The position numbers were made by a program, and so were the translations under genes. DNA of 64,000 nt. Origin: Haloterrigena sp. H1 (GTDB lineage Archaea; Halobacteriota; Halobacteria; Halobacteriales; Natrialbaceae). The stretch lies in NCBI RefSeq assembly GCF_005938085.1, contig NZ_SMZK01000002.1, forward strand, positions 248,001 to 312,000, written 5' to 3'. The notes under the pieces were generated by a model that saw only the letters and a list, made by a program, of their open reading frames with translations, ran no database searches and was not told where the DNA came from. Position 1 is the first letter of the stretch. Each line of letters begins with the position of its first letter. Of the stretch, positions 9,079 through 17,446 are shown one piece after another.

Positions 9079-9569
9079 GCCACACAGGGTGTAGACGTGC
9101 CTCGAGCGCAGTCTCCACGAGCGCTCGAAAATCACTGCGTTATTTTCGCAAATCGCTCCGTGATTCGGAGCGGCTCGCTCCTATTTTTGAAACCGCACAA
9201 AAGGATGCCGTCTGGCGGTTGACCGCTTTCTACTCGTGACACCCCTTCGGTCGGCGCTTGCAGATACTGTCGGACAACAAGCAATGAACACTCGGCCGTG
9301 TCTTGACGCCTGTCACCGTTAGTACTCCGTCACGCGTCGACGGGCGAGTCGAACCAGATACCCGCGATCGGTTCGACCCGCAAAGTCAGGCGTGACGAAC
9401 CACTAGCGGCAGCATCTCGCGTTCGATCGATGTGTGATCCGTGTTGTCCGACAGTCTGTGGAAGTGGGCTTCGCGCCTCAATGCAGCTACTGCCGCGGGC
9501 TTTCGCCTCGCGGCCCTCCAGGCGCGTGGTACGTCTCGATCGCTACCGACTATCAGCAACCTAACTTGG
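9079..9569. other. Intergenic region, possible decayed coding tail
   Basis: No gene is supported. A minus-strand frame around 9386-9607 ends EREMLPLVVRHA and has a protein-like last third, but it overlaps the end of the 9570-10784 gene and I do not recognise it. It may be a remnant. Confidence 0.4.
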
Positions 9570-10784
9570 TCACCGATCCCACTGGCGATAGCCAACGAGC
9601 CCGACACTAACGAGACCTATAAGAGCGATACCGACGCCGGCGAACGGCAGGCCGCCTAACCCACCCGCTGTGGTTATCGACTGTTCACCGTTGGTTCCGG
9701 TTTCGGACTTCGTTGCAGTCGGTTCCGTAATGTTGATAGACTGTCCTGTCTGCGCTGTGCGGTCGCCGACCGTGTACATCGCCTCGATCTGGGCAGTCCC
9801 GACCAGTGCATCGTTGACTGGAATCGTCACTGTCTGAGCAGACGTTGCGTCGACAGTCTCGATCGTTGCACTGGGCAACTGAGTGTCGTTCGTTTGTCCC
9901 GAAATCGACACATCGTCAATTGGGGCGTTCCCGCGGTTGGTGACGCGGTACTGAAGCACCGTCGATCCGTTTCGTTCAAGAGCGAATGCGTACAGGTCGA
10001 CGTCTTCGCGTAACGGTTCGACTTGCATCGACTGGGTGGCCGTTACGTGGCTCCCACTATTGTACTCCAACGTCGTCTCGAGGCTGTTGGAACCGACGTT
10101 CTCGGGCTGGACGTTGAATTCGACGGTCGTCATATTTCGAGCACCGAGCGTCGGCCAAACCCGTGTTGGGTCTTCGACGGTTCCATCGCTCTCGAGTCGG
10201 AGAGCGAGGTCGGTCAACGCGTTGTCGTCGCCGTTCGACACCGTCACTGTGACTGGGACGTCGGACCCAGCGACTGCACGGTCAGTAGTGATCTGCAGCT
10301 GTGGTTCCGTCACCGGATTGGACGAGGGCTCGGAGACGCTAACGTACACGGGCCGCTCGATAACACCGATCTTCTGCGTACTCCCGTTTGCGTCTGTTCT
10401 GACTCCGCGAACTGTCACCACTAATCGCTTTTCGCCTGCGGTGTCGAACGTCGTCTGAAGCGGGACGTCGATACTTTCTCCGGATCCGATGACGCCGAGA
10501 TCGTCCGCTTCGTCGACCCGCCCCTGGTCAGGAGCCGTCAGAATGACTTGCGTAATTTCGAATCCGCCGTCTTTCTGGCTCGAGAGGCTGACCGTCGGCG
10601 TGACTGTGACAGCCTCATCGGTCGTCGGTTCGTCGTTCGAGACCGTCACGTCGGAGACGGTGACGTAGACATTCGACGACGACGCGGTAGTGAGCCCTGC
10701 CCCAGCGATCAGCGAACAACAGAGTAGTCCTACAACAAATACTACACGTAACTGTGACAACCCGTATCGCACTGATTGTGACAT
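9570..10784 (-). CDS. Metal-regulated, membrane-anchored surface protein with Ig-like repeats
   Basis: A 404-residue protein with a Sec-type signal peptide (hydrophobic core about residues 13-33). Three or four beta-rich CARDB-like domains follow, one containing VTVTVSNGDDNALTD. A Thr/Glu/Ser-rich stalk then leads to a C-terminal membrane helix (GGLPFAGVGIALIGLVSVG) and a short basic tail. It is therefore displayed outside the cell. Two DtxR-type operators lie directly before its start codon, placing it in the same regulon as the 785-6693 genes. CARDB-like repeats usually mediate adhesion or scaffold other domains. A role as cell-surface partner of the iron-uptake proteins is inference. Confidence 0.85.
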   Translation of the reverse strand: MSQSVRYGLSQLRVVFVVGLLCCSLIAGAGLTTASSSNVYVTVSDVTVSNDEPTTDEAVTVTPTVSLSSQKDGGFEITQVILTAPDQGRVDEADDLGVIGSGESIDVPLQTTFDTAGEKRLVVTVRGVRTDANGSTQKIGVIERPVYVSVSEPSSNPVTEPQLQITTDRAVAGSDVPVTVTVSNGDDNALTDLALRLESDGTVEDPTRVWPTLGARNMTTVEFNVQPENVGSNSLETTLEYNSGSHVTATQSMQVEPLREDVDLYAFALERNGSTVLQYRVTNRGNAPIDDVSISGQTNDTQLPSATIETVDATSAQTVTIPVNDALVGTAQIEAMYTVGDRTAQTGQSINITEPTATKSETGTNGEQSITTAGGLGGLPFAGVGIALIGLVSVGLVGYRQWDR

Positions 10785-10790
10785 GCAAGA

Positions 10791-10806
10791 TTTAGGTTCG
10801 CCTAAA
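10791..10806 (-). promoter_or_regulatory. Proximal DtxR-type operator of the surface protein
   Basis: TTTAGG-TTCG-CCTAAA lies six bases upstream of the minus-strand ATG whose first base is 10784, matching the promoter geometry of the plus-strand members. Confidence 0.78.
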
Positions 10807-10824
10807 ACAATTAGTCGCTTTCGA

Positions 10825-10840
10825 TTTAGGCTTGCCTAAA
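10825..10840 (-). promoter_or_regulatory. Distal DtxR-type operator of the surface protein
   Basis: TTTAGG-CTTG-CCTAAA, centred 34 bases upstream of the proximal box and overlapping the expected TATA/BRE region of the minus-strand promoter. An ATG on the plus strand at 10844 opens only an eight-codon frame, so control is assigned to the minus-strand gene. Confidence 0.72.
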
Positions 10841-11144
10841 TCAATGTCTGGTTCGCTTATTAGACTGTAAAATTGAAAGAACCACAACACTTCACCTCCA
10901 CACGCTACCGAATCGACGGTTGTGATGTCTGGAGAGACTTCGAAACGGCGGGACGGTAAGGTTTGGTGTCGGCCAGTCGCTGTCTGCTTGTGTTTGTTGA
11001 ATACCTTCTCCGCGCAGACACTCACCCTAACCCGACGTGACCGACTGGGACCGAGGCGCATACTCATGGGCCGCGAGGCGGTTTCCGGTGAACCTTCATC
11101 CTGGCAGAGGGTGCTTCGGCCTCGGCTATCGTGAGTGAGTCCAG
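10841..11144. other. Intergenic region, no gene seen
   Basis: About 300 bases between the distal operator and the end of the 11145-11576 gene. Short frames on both strands lack motifs, and I see no repeat or RNA structure. Confidence 0.5.
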
Positions 11145-11576
11145 TCACGAATCGACTACTGTATCCTCCTCTACATGAAGGGGCCGCTCGACGACGGCGC
11201 GAACGTTCGGTCCTTCAAGTTCGATCGTGACAGTGTCCGTGACGACACCGGTTTGTCCGTCGGTGAGCGTTACCTCCACGGAAACCGGCTCCTCGAGCGA
11301 AATCGGCGGAGTCGGATCGAATTCGAACGCGCTGGCATTGAGTGTCGTCACCGTCACCTCTTCGAGTTGGGAATCTATCGTTATCGTTGCCTCCGATTCA
11401 GCGATTGGCTCCCGCAAGGCGGCGCCATCCAGAGAGAGGTACGAGTTGTCATCGGACGTGTCAATACTGGCTGTGTGACCGGCGCCGACACGGGAGACAC
11501 CGTCAGTCCCGACGAGAAGTGGAAGCGATGACCCGCCCGCAAGCGCAGCGAACAGACGACGTCGTGTTAGGTTCAT
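11145..11576 (-). CDS. Small Tat-exported beta-rich protein, SipW-substrate-like
   Basis: A 143-residue protein starting MNLTRRRLFAALAGG. The twin-arginine motif TRRRLF and short hydrophobic stretch are followed by a cleavage region and HTASIDTSDDNSYLSLDG. The mature part is a single acidic beta domain. The opening resembles the 11813 protein and haloarchaeal DUF1102/TasA-like proteins, which are usually processed by a dedicated SipW-type peptidase, present here at 13282. The frame is open to 11636 but the Tat start at 11576 is clearly better. The 11813 gene is divergent from it. Function beyond an exported structural protein is unknown. Confidence 0.75.
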   Translation of the reverse strand: MNLTRRRLFAALAGGSSLPLLVGTDGVSRVGAGHTASIDTSDDNSYLSLDGAALREPIAESEATITIDSQLEEVTVTTLNASAFEFDPTPPISLEEPVSVEVTLTDGQTGVVTDTVTIELEGPNVRAVVERPLHVEEDTVVDS

Positions 11577-11812
11577 CGTCTCAAGTGAGCCGTCCGGTCG
11601 GCTATGAGGGTTGTGGTACAATTTCCGAACGATCATTTGACTAGTCCGGCATATTCTAGAAGTGAACCACCCTTATTCGATAAATACACCAGAAGTTGTT
11701 AATAAATATGGTTTGGACCATCCAATCGTAGTATGTCGGAAAACGATAGTCACCAGGCGATCCGGGTTCGACCGACGAAACACTGCGGCCGATCGAACGG
11801 AGATGATCTAGC

Positions 11813-13204
11813 GTGAAACGACGCCTGTTCCTGTTTGGGTCGGCAACTGCTGGTGCCGGACTGCTGTTCGGCACGAGTGCATTCAGCGCGTCCGGTGTCG
11901 GCCACGCCGTTTCGATCGGGACCGGAAACGGCCACTTTCACGTCGAAGTAAACGACGACTATGCGGGAGATGCAAGCGAGTACGTCGAGGACACCAATCC
12001 AATCAGGTTGATTCTCGACGATCTTCACAAGCACGGTTGGATTCGGTTCGACGACCTGCTTCAGGTGACGAACACGGAAACGCAGGCTATCAACGTCCAC
12101 GTCAAGGACCAGGACTGGCTCGGCGACGATACGGACGCTGTTCTCGATTATCGGTACGACGGCAGCTCGATCGTTGGCAAGGAAAACAGTGTCCCACTCG
12201 AAGGTGTCTCGGGCGACAACAGCATGCCGATCACTGTTCGCGCCGACACGACCGATCACGACGACCTTCAACAGGCCTTGCCTGACGCTGAAGCCGACGA
12301 TGGGGATCGAACTGTAATGTTCGTTGCCTCGCCCAATGACGCTAACGGAGGAACTGGAGACGAGAGCGATGAAGAGGAGGTTACCAAAAGTGGCGAGAAT
12401 CTCTCTGTCAGCGCGCCCGGACAACTCACCGTCGGCTCGGACAATCACTTCACTGTCACGGCGACTGTCTCCGACGGCGACTACAGCGGCGAGGCGACCG
12501 TGACCCTCGATGTGGAAGACACACTCGTCGACGAACAGACTGTTACGGTACCCAAAGACGAACCAGCGGAAGCGACATTCGATGTCCCGACCGTCTATAA
12601 CGATTTGGCTGCGGAGAACACCGAGACCGGCCGGCACGGTCCACTGCGCTTCGACGGAACCGACTGGTCGGTTGGGGCCGAATACGGCGAGTCGACGGCG
12701 GAGGCCAGCGGGACTCTGGAAGTCGAGGATGCGCCAATCACGTTCGGCGACGCAAAGTGTGCCGTCTGCGGAATGGACACGAAAGGGGAAATGTTTGATA
12801 CTGCCCACGCGCAACTAACCCACGCGAACGGCGACCGGATGGAGTTTTGTTCCACTGGGTGTCTGGTTACCTACGCCGTCGACCCCATGAAGTACGACGG
12901 CGACAAGGTTGATGTCCCGGATGAACCCATCGAAGGCGCTTGGGTCGTCGACTTCACCGACCTTGACAGCAGTGGCGAGCGCGCCGGCGACGGGACTGAT
13001 CTCATCAACGCACACGAGGCGTACTTCGTCCTCGACTATGACACCTCATACGGGATGATGGGCGCAAATCCACGTGCGTTTACTACCAACGACGACGCCG
13101 TCGGCTACGTCAACACCGACGATGACCTCGGTGAGGAAGCTATAATCACGTTCGACAACTTCGACGCCGGCATCGCTGAAAAATATCGGCCTGGATTCAA
13201 CTAA
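11813..13204 (+). CDS. Exported protein with SipW-substrate-like N-terminus and C-terminal NosL-like metal domain
   Basis: 463 residues from a GTG start. The N-terminus MKRRLFLFGSATAGAGLLFG is an RR-type signal followed by a DUF1102/TasA-like beta domain (about 30-190). A beta-sandwich follows (about 200-300). The last 150 residues resemble NosL: CAVCGMD near 316, a spaced histidine in TAHAQLTHANG, FCSTGC near 345, then a second half ending in an AYFVLDYD / GANPRAF segment. NosL proteins are outer copper-binding accessory proteins of nitrous-oxide reductase maturation. No nos genes are nearby, so the domain may serve another metal-delivery role. The signal peptidase gene follows 77 bases downstream, suggesting an operon. 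Confidence 0.82.
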   Translation: MKRRLFLFGSATAGAGLLFGTSAFSASGVGHAVSIGTGNGHFHVEVNDDYAGDASEYVEDTNPIRLILDDLHKHGWIRFDDLLQVTNTETQAINVHVKDQDWLGDDTDAVLDYRYDGSSIVGKENSVPLEGVSGDNSMPITVRADTTDHDDLQQALPDAEADDGDRTVMFVASPNDANGGTGDESDEEEVTKSGENLSVSAPGQLTVGSDNHFTVTATVSDGDYSGEATVTLDVEDTLVDEQTVTVPKDEPAEATFDVPTVYNDLAAENTETGRHGPLRFDGTDWSVGAEYGESTAEASGTLEVEDAPITFGDAKCAVCGMDTKGEMFDTAHAQLTHANGDRMEFCSTGCLVTYAVDPMKYDGDKVDVPDEPIEGAWVVDFTDLDSSGERAGDGTDLINAHEAYFVLDYDTSYGMMGANPRAFTTNDDAVGYVNTDDDLGEEAIITFDNFDAGIAEKYRPGFN

Positions 13205-13281
13205 GCATACCTGCTCCAGCACCACGAGCCGCGCCGACTGCCGCTCGTCGGCGGCTGGCCGCTCTCGTAGACCGACACACC

Positions 13282-14361
13282 ATGATACTCCAAACTACCA
13301 CACGGCTGCTCAAGATCATCTTGATTATCGTAGTTGCGGCGCTCCTTGTCGGCCAGTTACTCGGCCAGCCGATCCTGCTCGGCTACGTCACCAGCGACAG
13401 TATGGAGCCAACGATCGACGCCAACGACGGCTTTGTCGCTGTTCCGGCCGCCGTCACAGGCGACCCAACTCCAGGCGATGTCGTCGTCTACGAGGCGACT
13501 GATGGCGAACTGGTAACCCACCGCGTCGTCAACGAGACTGCAGACGGCTACATAACGCGTGGCGATGCGAATCCAGTGACCGATCAAGATCAGGGTGATC
13601 TACCCGTCACCGAGGACCGAATCGTCGCGAGGGCTCTGCAACTCGGCGGGACGGTTCTCACAATTCCGGGGGCAGGAATGGCAGCGGCCAAACTGGATGC
13701 GGTCGTAGTCACCACACAGCAATGGGTGTTGGACAAGACCGGCTCCCAACTCGGCGGGATCAACGGCGTCGCCACTGCGGTCCTGGTGGTCTCGCTCGTC
13801 GGGTACGCCCTCGAGACCGTCCGTGACAGGCGTCGGTCGACGCTCGATACACGAGAGCGAACTGACGACATTGGTGTCACCCCACGGCGGCTGGTTATCG
13901 CCTTCTCACTCTTCATGGTGGTCGGCGCGTCGGCCGCGATGCTCGTCCCAGCAGGAGCGCAGTCGATGACACTCGTCAGTTCACAGCCAGCGCCCGACGG
14001 CGACCTGATCGTCGAGCCCGGCGAGACTACCGAGACGACATATCAGATCTCGAATACCGGATTCACACCGATCGTCGTCTACCTCGAGTCGAGCGAGGGA
14101 GTCGACCTCGAGCGAGAGACAGTGGTAGTGTCGGGGAAAGACAGCGCAGCCGTTGAGGCGACGCTCGAGGCACCTGAAGAAACGGGCCACTTCGAGCGGT
14201 CGATCTACGAGCGACGATATCTACGCGTGTTGCCACGATCCATGATCGGCGGACTCTACGATGTTCACCCGTGGCTGCCGTACGGTATGATCGTCGCTTC
14301 GCTCGGTGGTGGTGCATACGCCCTCGGCCGCGTTCTCGTCATCGAGGACGTCCGTGAGTGA
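13282..14361 (+). CDS. Archaeal type I signal peptidase (SipW-like) with extra C-terminal domain
   Basis: 359 residues. An N-terminal membrane helix is followed by catalytic Ser40 in SDSMEP, His80 in THRV and Asp95 in RGDAN, the Ser/His/Asp arrangement of archaeal and ER signal peptidases rather than the bacterial Ser/Lys dyad. A second membrane helix lies near 165-185, a third near 210-230, then an Ig-like outer domain (DLIVEPGETTETTYQISNTG) and a final helix near 335-355. The extended form resembles haloarchaeal peptidases found next to DUF1102/TasA-like substrates. It lies directly after one such gene and near another (11145), so it probably cleaves those proteins outside the membrane. Confidence 0.9.
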   Translation: MILQTTTRLLKIILIIVVAALLVGQLLGQPILLGYVTSDSMEPTIDANDGFVAVPAAVTGDPTPGDVVVYEATDGELVTHRVVNETADGYITRGDANPVTDQDQGDLPVTEDRIVARALQLGGTVLTIPGAGMAAAKLDAVVVTTQQWVLDKTGSQLGGINGVATAVLVVSLVGYALETVRDRRRSTLDTRERTDDIGVTPRRLVIAFSLFMVVGASAAMLVPAGAQSMTLVSSQPAPDGDLIVEPGETTETTYQISNTGFTPIVVYLESSEGVDLERETVVVSGKDSAAVEATLEAPEETGHFERSIYERRYLRVLPRSMIGGLYDVHPWLPYGMIVASLGGGAYALGRVLVIEDVRE

Positions 14362-14661
14362 CGAACGCGGATCGATCAGCTCTTTCCGCAGAATCTGTCG
14401 TCAAAGCTGGTGTCTCGTCAGTTCGACGGAAAACCCGCTTCCCCTTCTCAACGTGGATTTCACCGCTGACGCTCACCGTTTTCCCTCATACGGACTCCTG
14501 TCAGTGTCGGCGCACCCGCATGTTAGCCGGTAAGTAGGTATGCGAACTGGCCGTCCCTACACGATCCAACACAACCCAACTCAAAGAAGTATCTATAAGC
14601 AAGAGTCATTTTACCACAAAATGAACAGTCAATACGATGCAGCACATCAGATGTTTCTACT
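14362..14661. other. Intergenic region with AT-rich promoter segment
   Basis: No gene is seen. The last 80 bases (about 14580-14660) are AT-rich compared with the surroundings and probably hold the promoter of the glycosyltransferase gene. Confidence 0.45.
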
Positions 14662-15864
14662 GTGATTAATACTGTTTATTCAGTAGTAGCCTGGACGTTT
14701 CTCATAATTTTCTTTGTGACAACGGCGTTCTGGGTTGTAGAAGTCCTCGTTGTTGGGCAAGCACGAAAGCGACCTGCCGAGCACGACCTCTCCGACATTC
14801 AGGTTCGGGTGATGACTATTGATGCCCAAGAGGTTGTCCAGCAGACCGTCAATTCGCTTCCTGCAAAACTGAGCGACGTGCGGGTGATCGCCGAACATGA
14901 CATCGACATCGATGGCGCAACGGTTCACGTCGTGCCTGAGTCGTTTACCTGTGAAGCAACGCGAAAAGCACGAGCTGCCGAGTGGGCTCGTCGCCACGTG
15001 CCCACAGATCAAACGTTTGTCCTCTATCTTGACGAAGATACTATTGTTCCATCACTCCCTCGGTTTCCCGATGCCGATATCGTCCAGTTGATGGAACGGC
15101 CGGTTCGGACCGGGTCGTGGTTGTGTTATTTTGCGGAAATCTTCCGCATGGGCTTTCAGATTGAACAGCGCGTGTTTCCGCGATTTCGCTATCCATTATA
15201 TGCCTGGGGTGGTGGGTTCGCCGTCAAAACAGTCGTTGAGCAGGAGGTTACGTGGGACGTTCCGACAGTCACCGAGGATACGAATTTTATCTGGCGTGCA
15301 TTCGCTGACCCAGACCGGGAGATGGCAGTCCTCCCAGTGAAACTTCTCAATCAGGCACCGCCGTCAGTCGGGGAACTGATCAGACAACGACGTCGGTGGA
15401 TTTCGGGTGCATCCCTCGACTCGCATCTGTTACCCAGACAGTACCAACTGCTGTCGTTGCTCCGGAACGCAGCCTGGGGACTTGTGGCGCTGTCCCCGTT
15501 GCTCTTGATTCCACTAGTGACGCCCGTGTCAATCGTCTTCCTACCGTCCCTCTATGAAGTCGCCATTGGCGTTCAGATCGTGGGGATGTTTGCGTGGGGA
15601 TTTATCGGCTATTGGTACTACGCAGAACGATTCCGCGTATTAGTTGGATTATTCGTCTCGCTCCCAGTCGTTGCAGTACTCCACGCAGCAGGGGCGTTGT
15701 GGGCGATTCTCCGTCCGACCAAAACCTTCCGCGTGACGCAGAAGGTGCCACCCACACAGCTGACCGACGACGTAGCTGAAGAGATAGTGAGTGATAACAG
15801 AGAATCGGACGATCACCAAGAAGGTGATGACGAAGAGAAACCTCGGGCTGTAAAAAGCCGGTAA
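14662..15864 (+). CDS. Membrane glycosyltransferase, GT2 family
   Basis: 400 residues from a GTG. One N-terminal membrane helix (about 5-30) precedes a GT-A domain with the metal-binding DxD-like motif LDEDT near 120, the acceptor-site EDTNF near 214 and the RRRRW-type motif RQRRRWISG near 245. Three to four C-terminal membrane helices follow, then a charged acidic tail. This is the layout of processive or polyprenol-linked inverting GT2 enzymes that build surface polysaccharide or N-glycans with the catalytic domain in the cytoplasm. The AT-rich upstream region and stand-alone position give no pathway clue. The nucleotide sugar is unknown. Confidence 0.88.
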   Translation: MINTVYSVVAWTFLIIFFVTTAFWVVEVLVVGQARKRPAEHDLSDIQVRVMTIDAQEVVQQTVNSLPAKLSDVRVIAEHDIDIDGATVHVVPESFTCEATRKARAAEWARRHVPTDQTFVLYLDEDTIVPSLPRFPDADIVQLMERPVRTGSWLCYFAEIFRMGFQIEQRVFPRFRYPLYAWGGGFAVKTVVEQEVTWDVPTVTEDTNFIWRAFADPDREMAVLPVKLLNQAPPSVGELIRQRRRWISGASLDSHLLPRQYQLLSLLRNAAWGLVALSPLLLIPLVTPVSIVFLPSLYEVAIGVQIVGMFAWGFIGYWYYAERFRVLVGLFVSLPVVAVLHAAGALWAILRPTKTFRVTQKVPPTQLTDDVAEEIVSDNRESDDHQEGDDEEKPRAVKSR

Positions 15865-16076
15865 CGTCTCCGTCCATGGGAGCAGTACGCTGTTCGTGAT
15901 AGCTATCGGTGAGACCGATTGCACCTCCGGGAACCACTTCGCCTGTACTCATCGCGAGTTTCACGCCACACTCTAAATAAAGAAACCGTATTACCAACTA
16001 CTGATAGGGGAGTGATACAGACGGCTCAATATCCCTCCTAGGAAGATACTTCATCGAGTCGCCCGCTGCTCTGAAT

Positions 16077-16478
16077 ATGGCCTGGACGTTCTGGCGACAC
16101 CCACACTCCGATGAGCGAGCGGACGCGGACGCAGCTTCGGTCAGTACCACCACCGATCCTGATTTTGCCGTCCTCGCCGAGTGGCGACGGGTGTGTATTC
16201 TCACCCATCTCGTCAATATGGAGTCCCTCGAGACTGATCGATCACAGTTAGTTGAGGTGGTGTTCGAGTCCGAAGTGCAGGATCCGAATCAGACGACCCA
16301 GCCGGACAGAGACGCGATCGACATCGACCTCCATCACCATCAGTTGCCACGGCTCGAACAGGCAGGACTCATCACATACGACTGGCGTCACGGCACGGTC
16401 CAGTACGATGGATCGCCGGTGATCGAAAAGGGGCTCGAATGTATCTCCGCGGATTCACCAGGTGTGCCACAGTTATGA
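16077..16478 (+). CDS. DUF7344-type winged-helix regulator
   Basis: 133 residues. A short N-terminal extension precedes a winged-helix-like domain: AVLAEWRRVCILTHLV, a helix-turn region, then LHHHQLPRLEQAGLITYDWR and a C-terminal beta wing. The LPRLEQAGLITYD segment is the hallmark of the haloarchaeal DUF7344 domain, also present at the start of the 31846 protein. It probably binds DNA and senses an unknown signal. No divergent partner or operator is evident. Confidence 0.78.
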   Translation: MAWTFWRHPHSDERADADAASVSTTTDPDFAVLAEWRRVCILTHLVNMESLETDRSQLVEVVFESEVQDPNQTTQPDRDAIDIDLHHHQLPRLEQAGLITYDWRHGTVQYDGSPVIEKGLECISADSPGVPQL

Positions 16479-16664
16479 CGCCTCGACCCCTCACTCGAGT
16501 GAAACGTACGATGGAAGCGTCATGATGTGTAAGGAGAGCGGCTTACTGTAAAGCCCGGTGAGGATATCGAGACTGATGTTCGATTATCACGCAAATAGCT
16601 TTTTTACTGGACAATCAGGATACGTTGCCGAAATGCTTTCCGCTGATCCAACTAACAACTACGT

Positions 16665-17216
16665 ATGAGTGATGCTGTCATTGTCATCGATATGTTGAAC
16701 GACTTCGTGACTGGTAAAATCGAAGCAGAGCGGGCTCAAAACATCATTCCAACCCTCCGTGATGAGTTGCTGCCGGCGGCTCGTGCACACGACGTTCCAG
16801 TGATTTATGCCAACGATGCACATCGGCCGGAGGACTTCGAACTGGAGGTCTGGGGAGAGCATGCGATGCGTGGGACGGCGGGTGCAGCCGTCATTCCCGA
16901 ACTCGAGCCCGAGGCTGATGACCACATCTTCGAAAAGCGGTTCTATGATGCGTTCTACGGGACCGGACTCGACCAACACCTCCGCAGCCTCGGCGTTGAC
17001 CGGCTCGTAATGACCGGCCTGCATACGAACATGTGTGTCCGCCACTCGTCGGCAACCGGCTTTTTCAATGGCTACGAGATCATCGTCCCCAAAGATTGTG
17101 TCGACGCGTTCACCGAAGACGAACACGAGAACGGTCTCGACTATCTCGAGCGAGTCTACAACGCCGACCTCACGACGGCTGCGGCGCTCATTGAGGAGTG
17201 GGAGGCTGCTGCGTAG
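16665..17216 (+). CDS. Isochorismatase-family cysteine hydrolase (nicotinamidase-like)
   Basis: 183 residues with the complete catalytic triad of the family: Asp9 in VIVIDMLNDF, Lys91 in IFEKRFYDAF and Cys124 in HTNMCVRHS. The Asp/His pattern that would form a nicotinamidase metal site is only partly visible (DAHRPEDFE). Members hydrolyse nicotinamide, isochorismate, N-carbamoyl compounds or similar amides in the cytoplasm. Length and motif spacing are normal. Nicotinamidase is a reasonable guess for an archaeal copy but is not proved. It stands alone. Confidence 0.87.
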   Translation: MSDAVIVIDMLNDFVTGKIEAERAQNIIPTLRDELLPAARAHDVPVIYANDAHRPEDFELEVWGEHAMRGTAGAAVIPELEPEADDHIFEKRFYDAFYGTGLDQHLRSLGVDRLVMTGLHTNMCVRHSSATGFFNGYEIIVPKDCVDAFTEDEHENGLDYLERVYNADLTTAAALIEEWEAAA

Positions 17217-17446
17217 CTTTCGAGCGACCGCACGCTGTCGGAACTCGGCTTTATATCGATTTCCCGTTCTGCTTTCGGATCGCTCGATACGGTCTACTGT
17301 CTCGCTCTCCGATGGGCCCCAGAACGGCCGCGGGCCAACCAGACATGACTGAATACGGTTTGCTGTAACGACGTACCGGTGCAATTGCGACCGCCCGCGG
17401 TTGCACCGGCACTGACTTACAGTAGTCCGTATGACAGGAGTCCGTA

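Noticed and set aside
10844..10870. Plus-strand gene starting at ATG after the box at 10825
   Set aside because: Only eight codons before a stop; the boxes are better explained by the minus-strand gene.
11750..12814. 354-codon minus-strand frame
   Set aside because: Antisense of the NosL-fusion gene; no signal peptide or motif.
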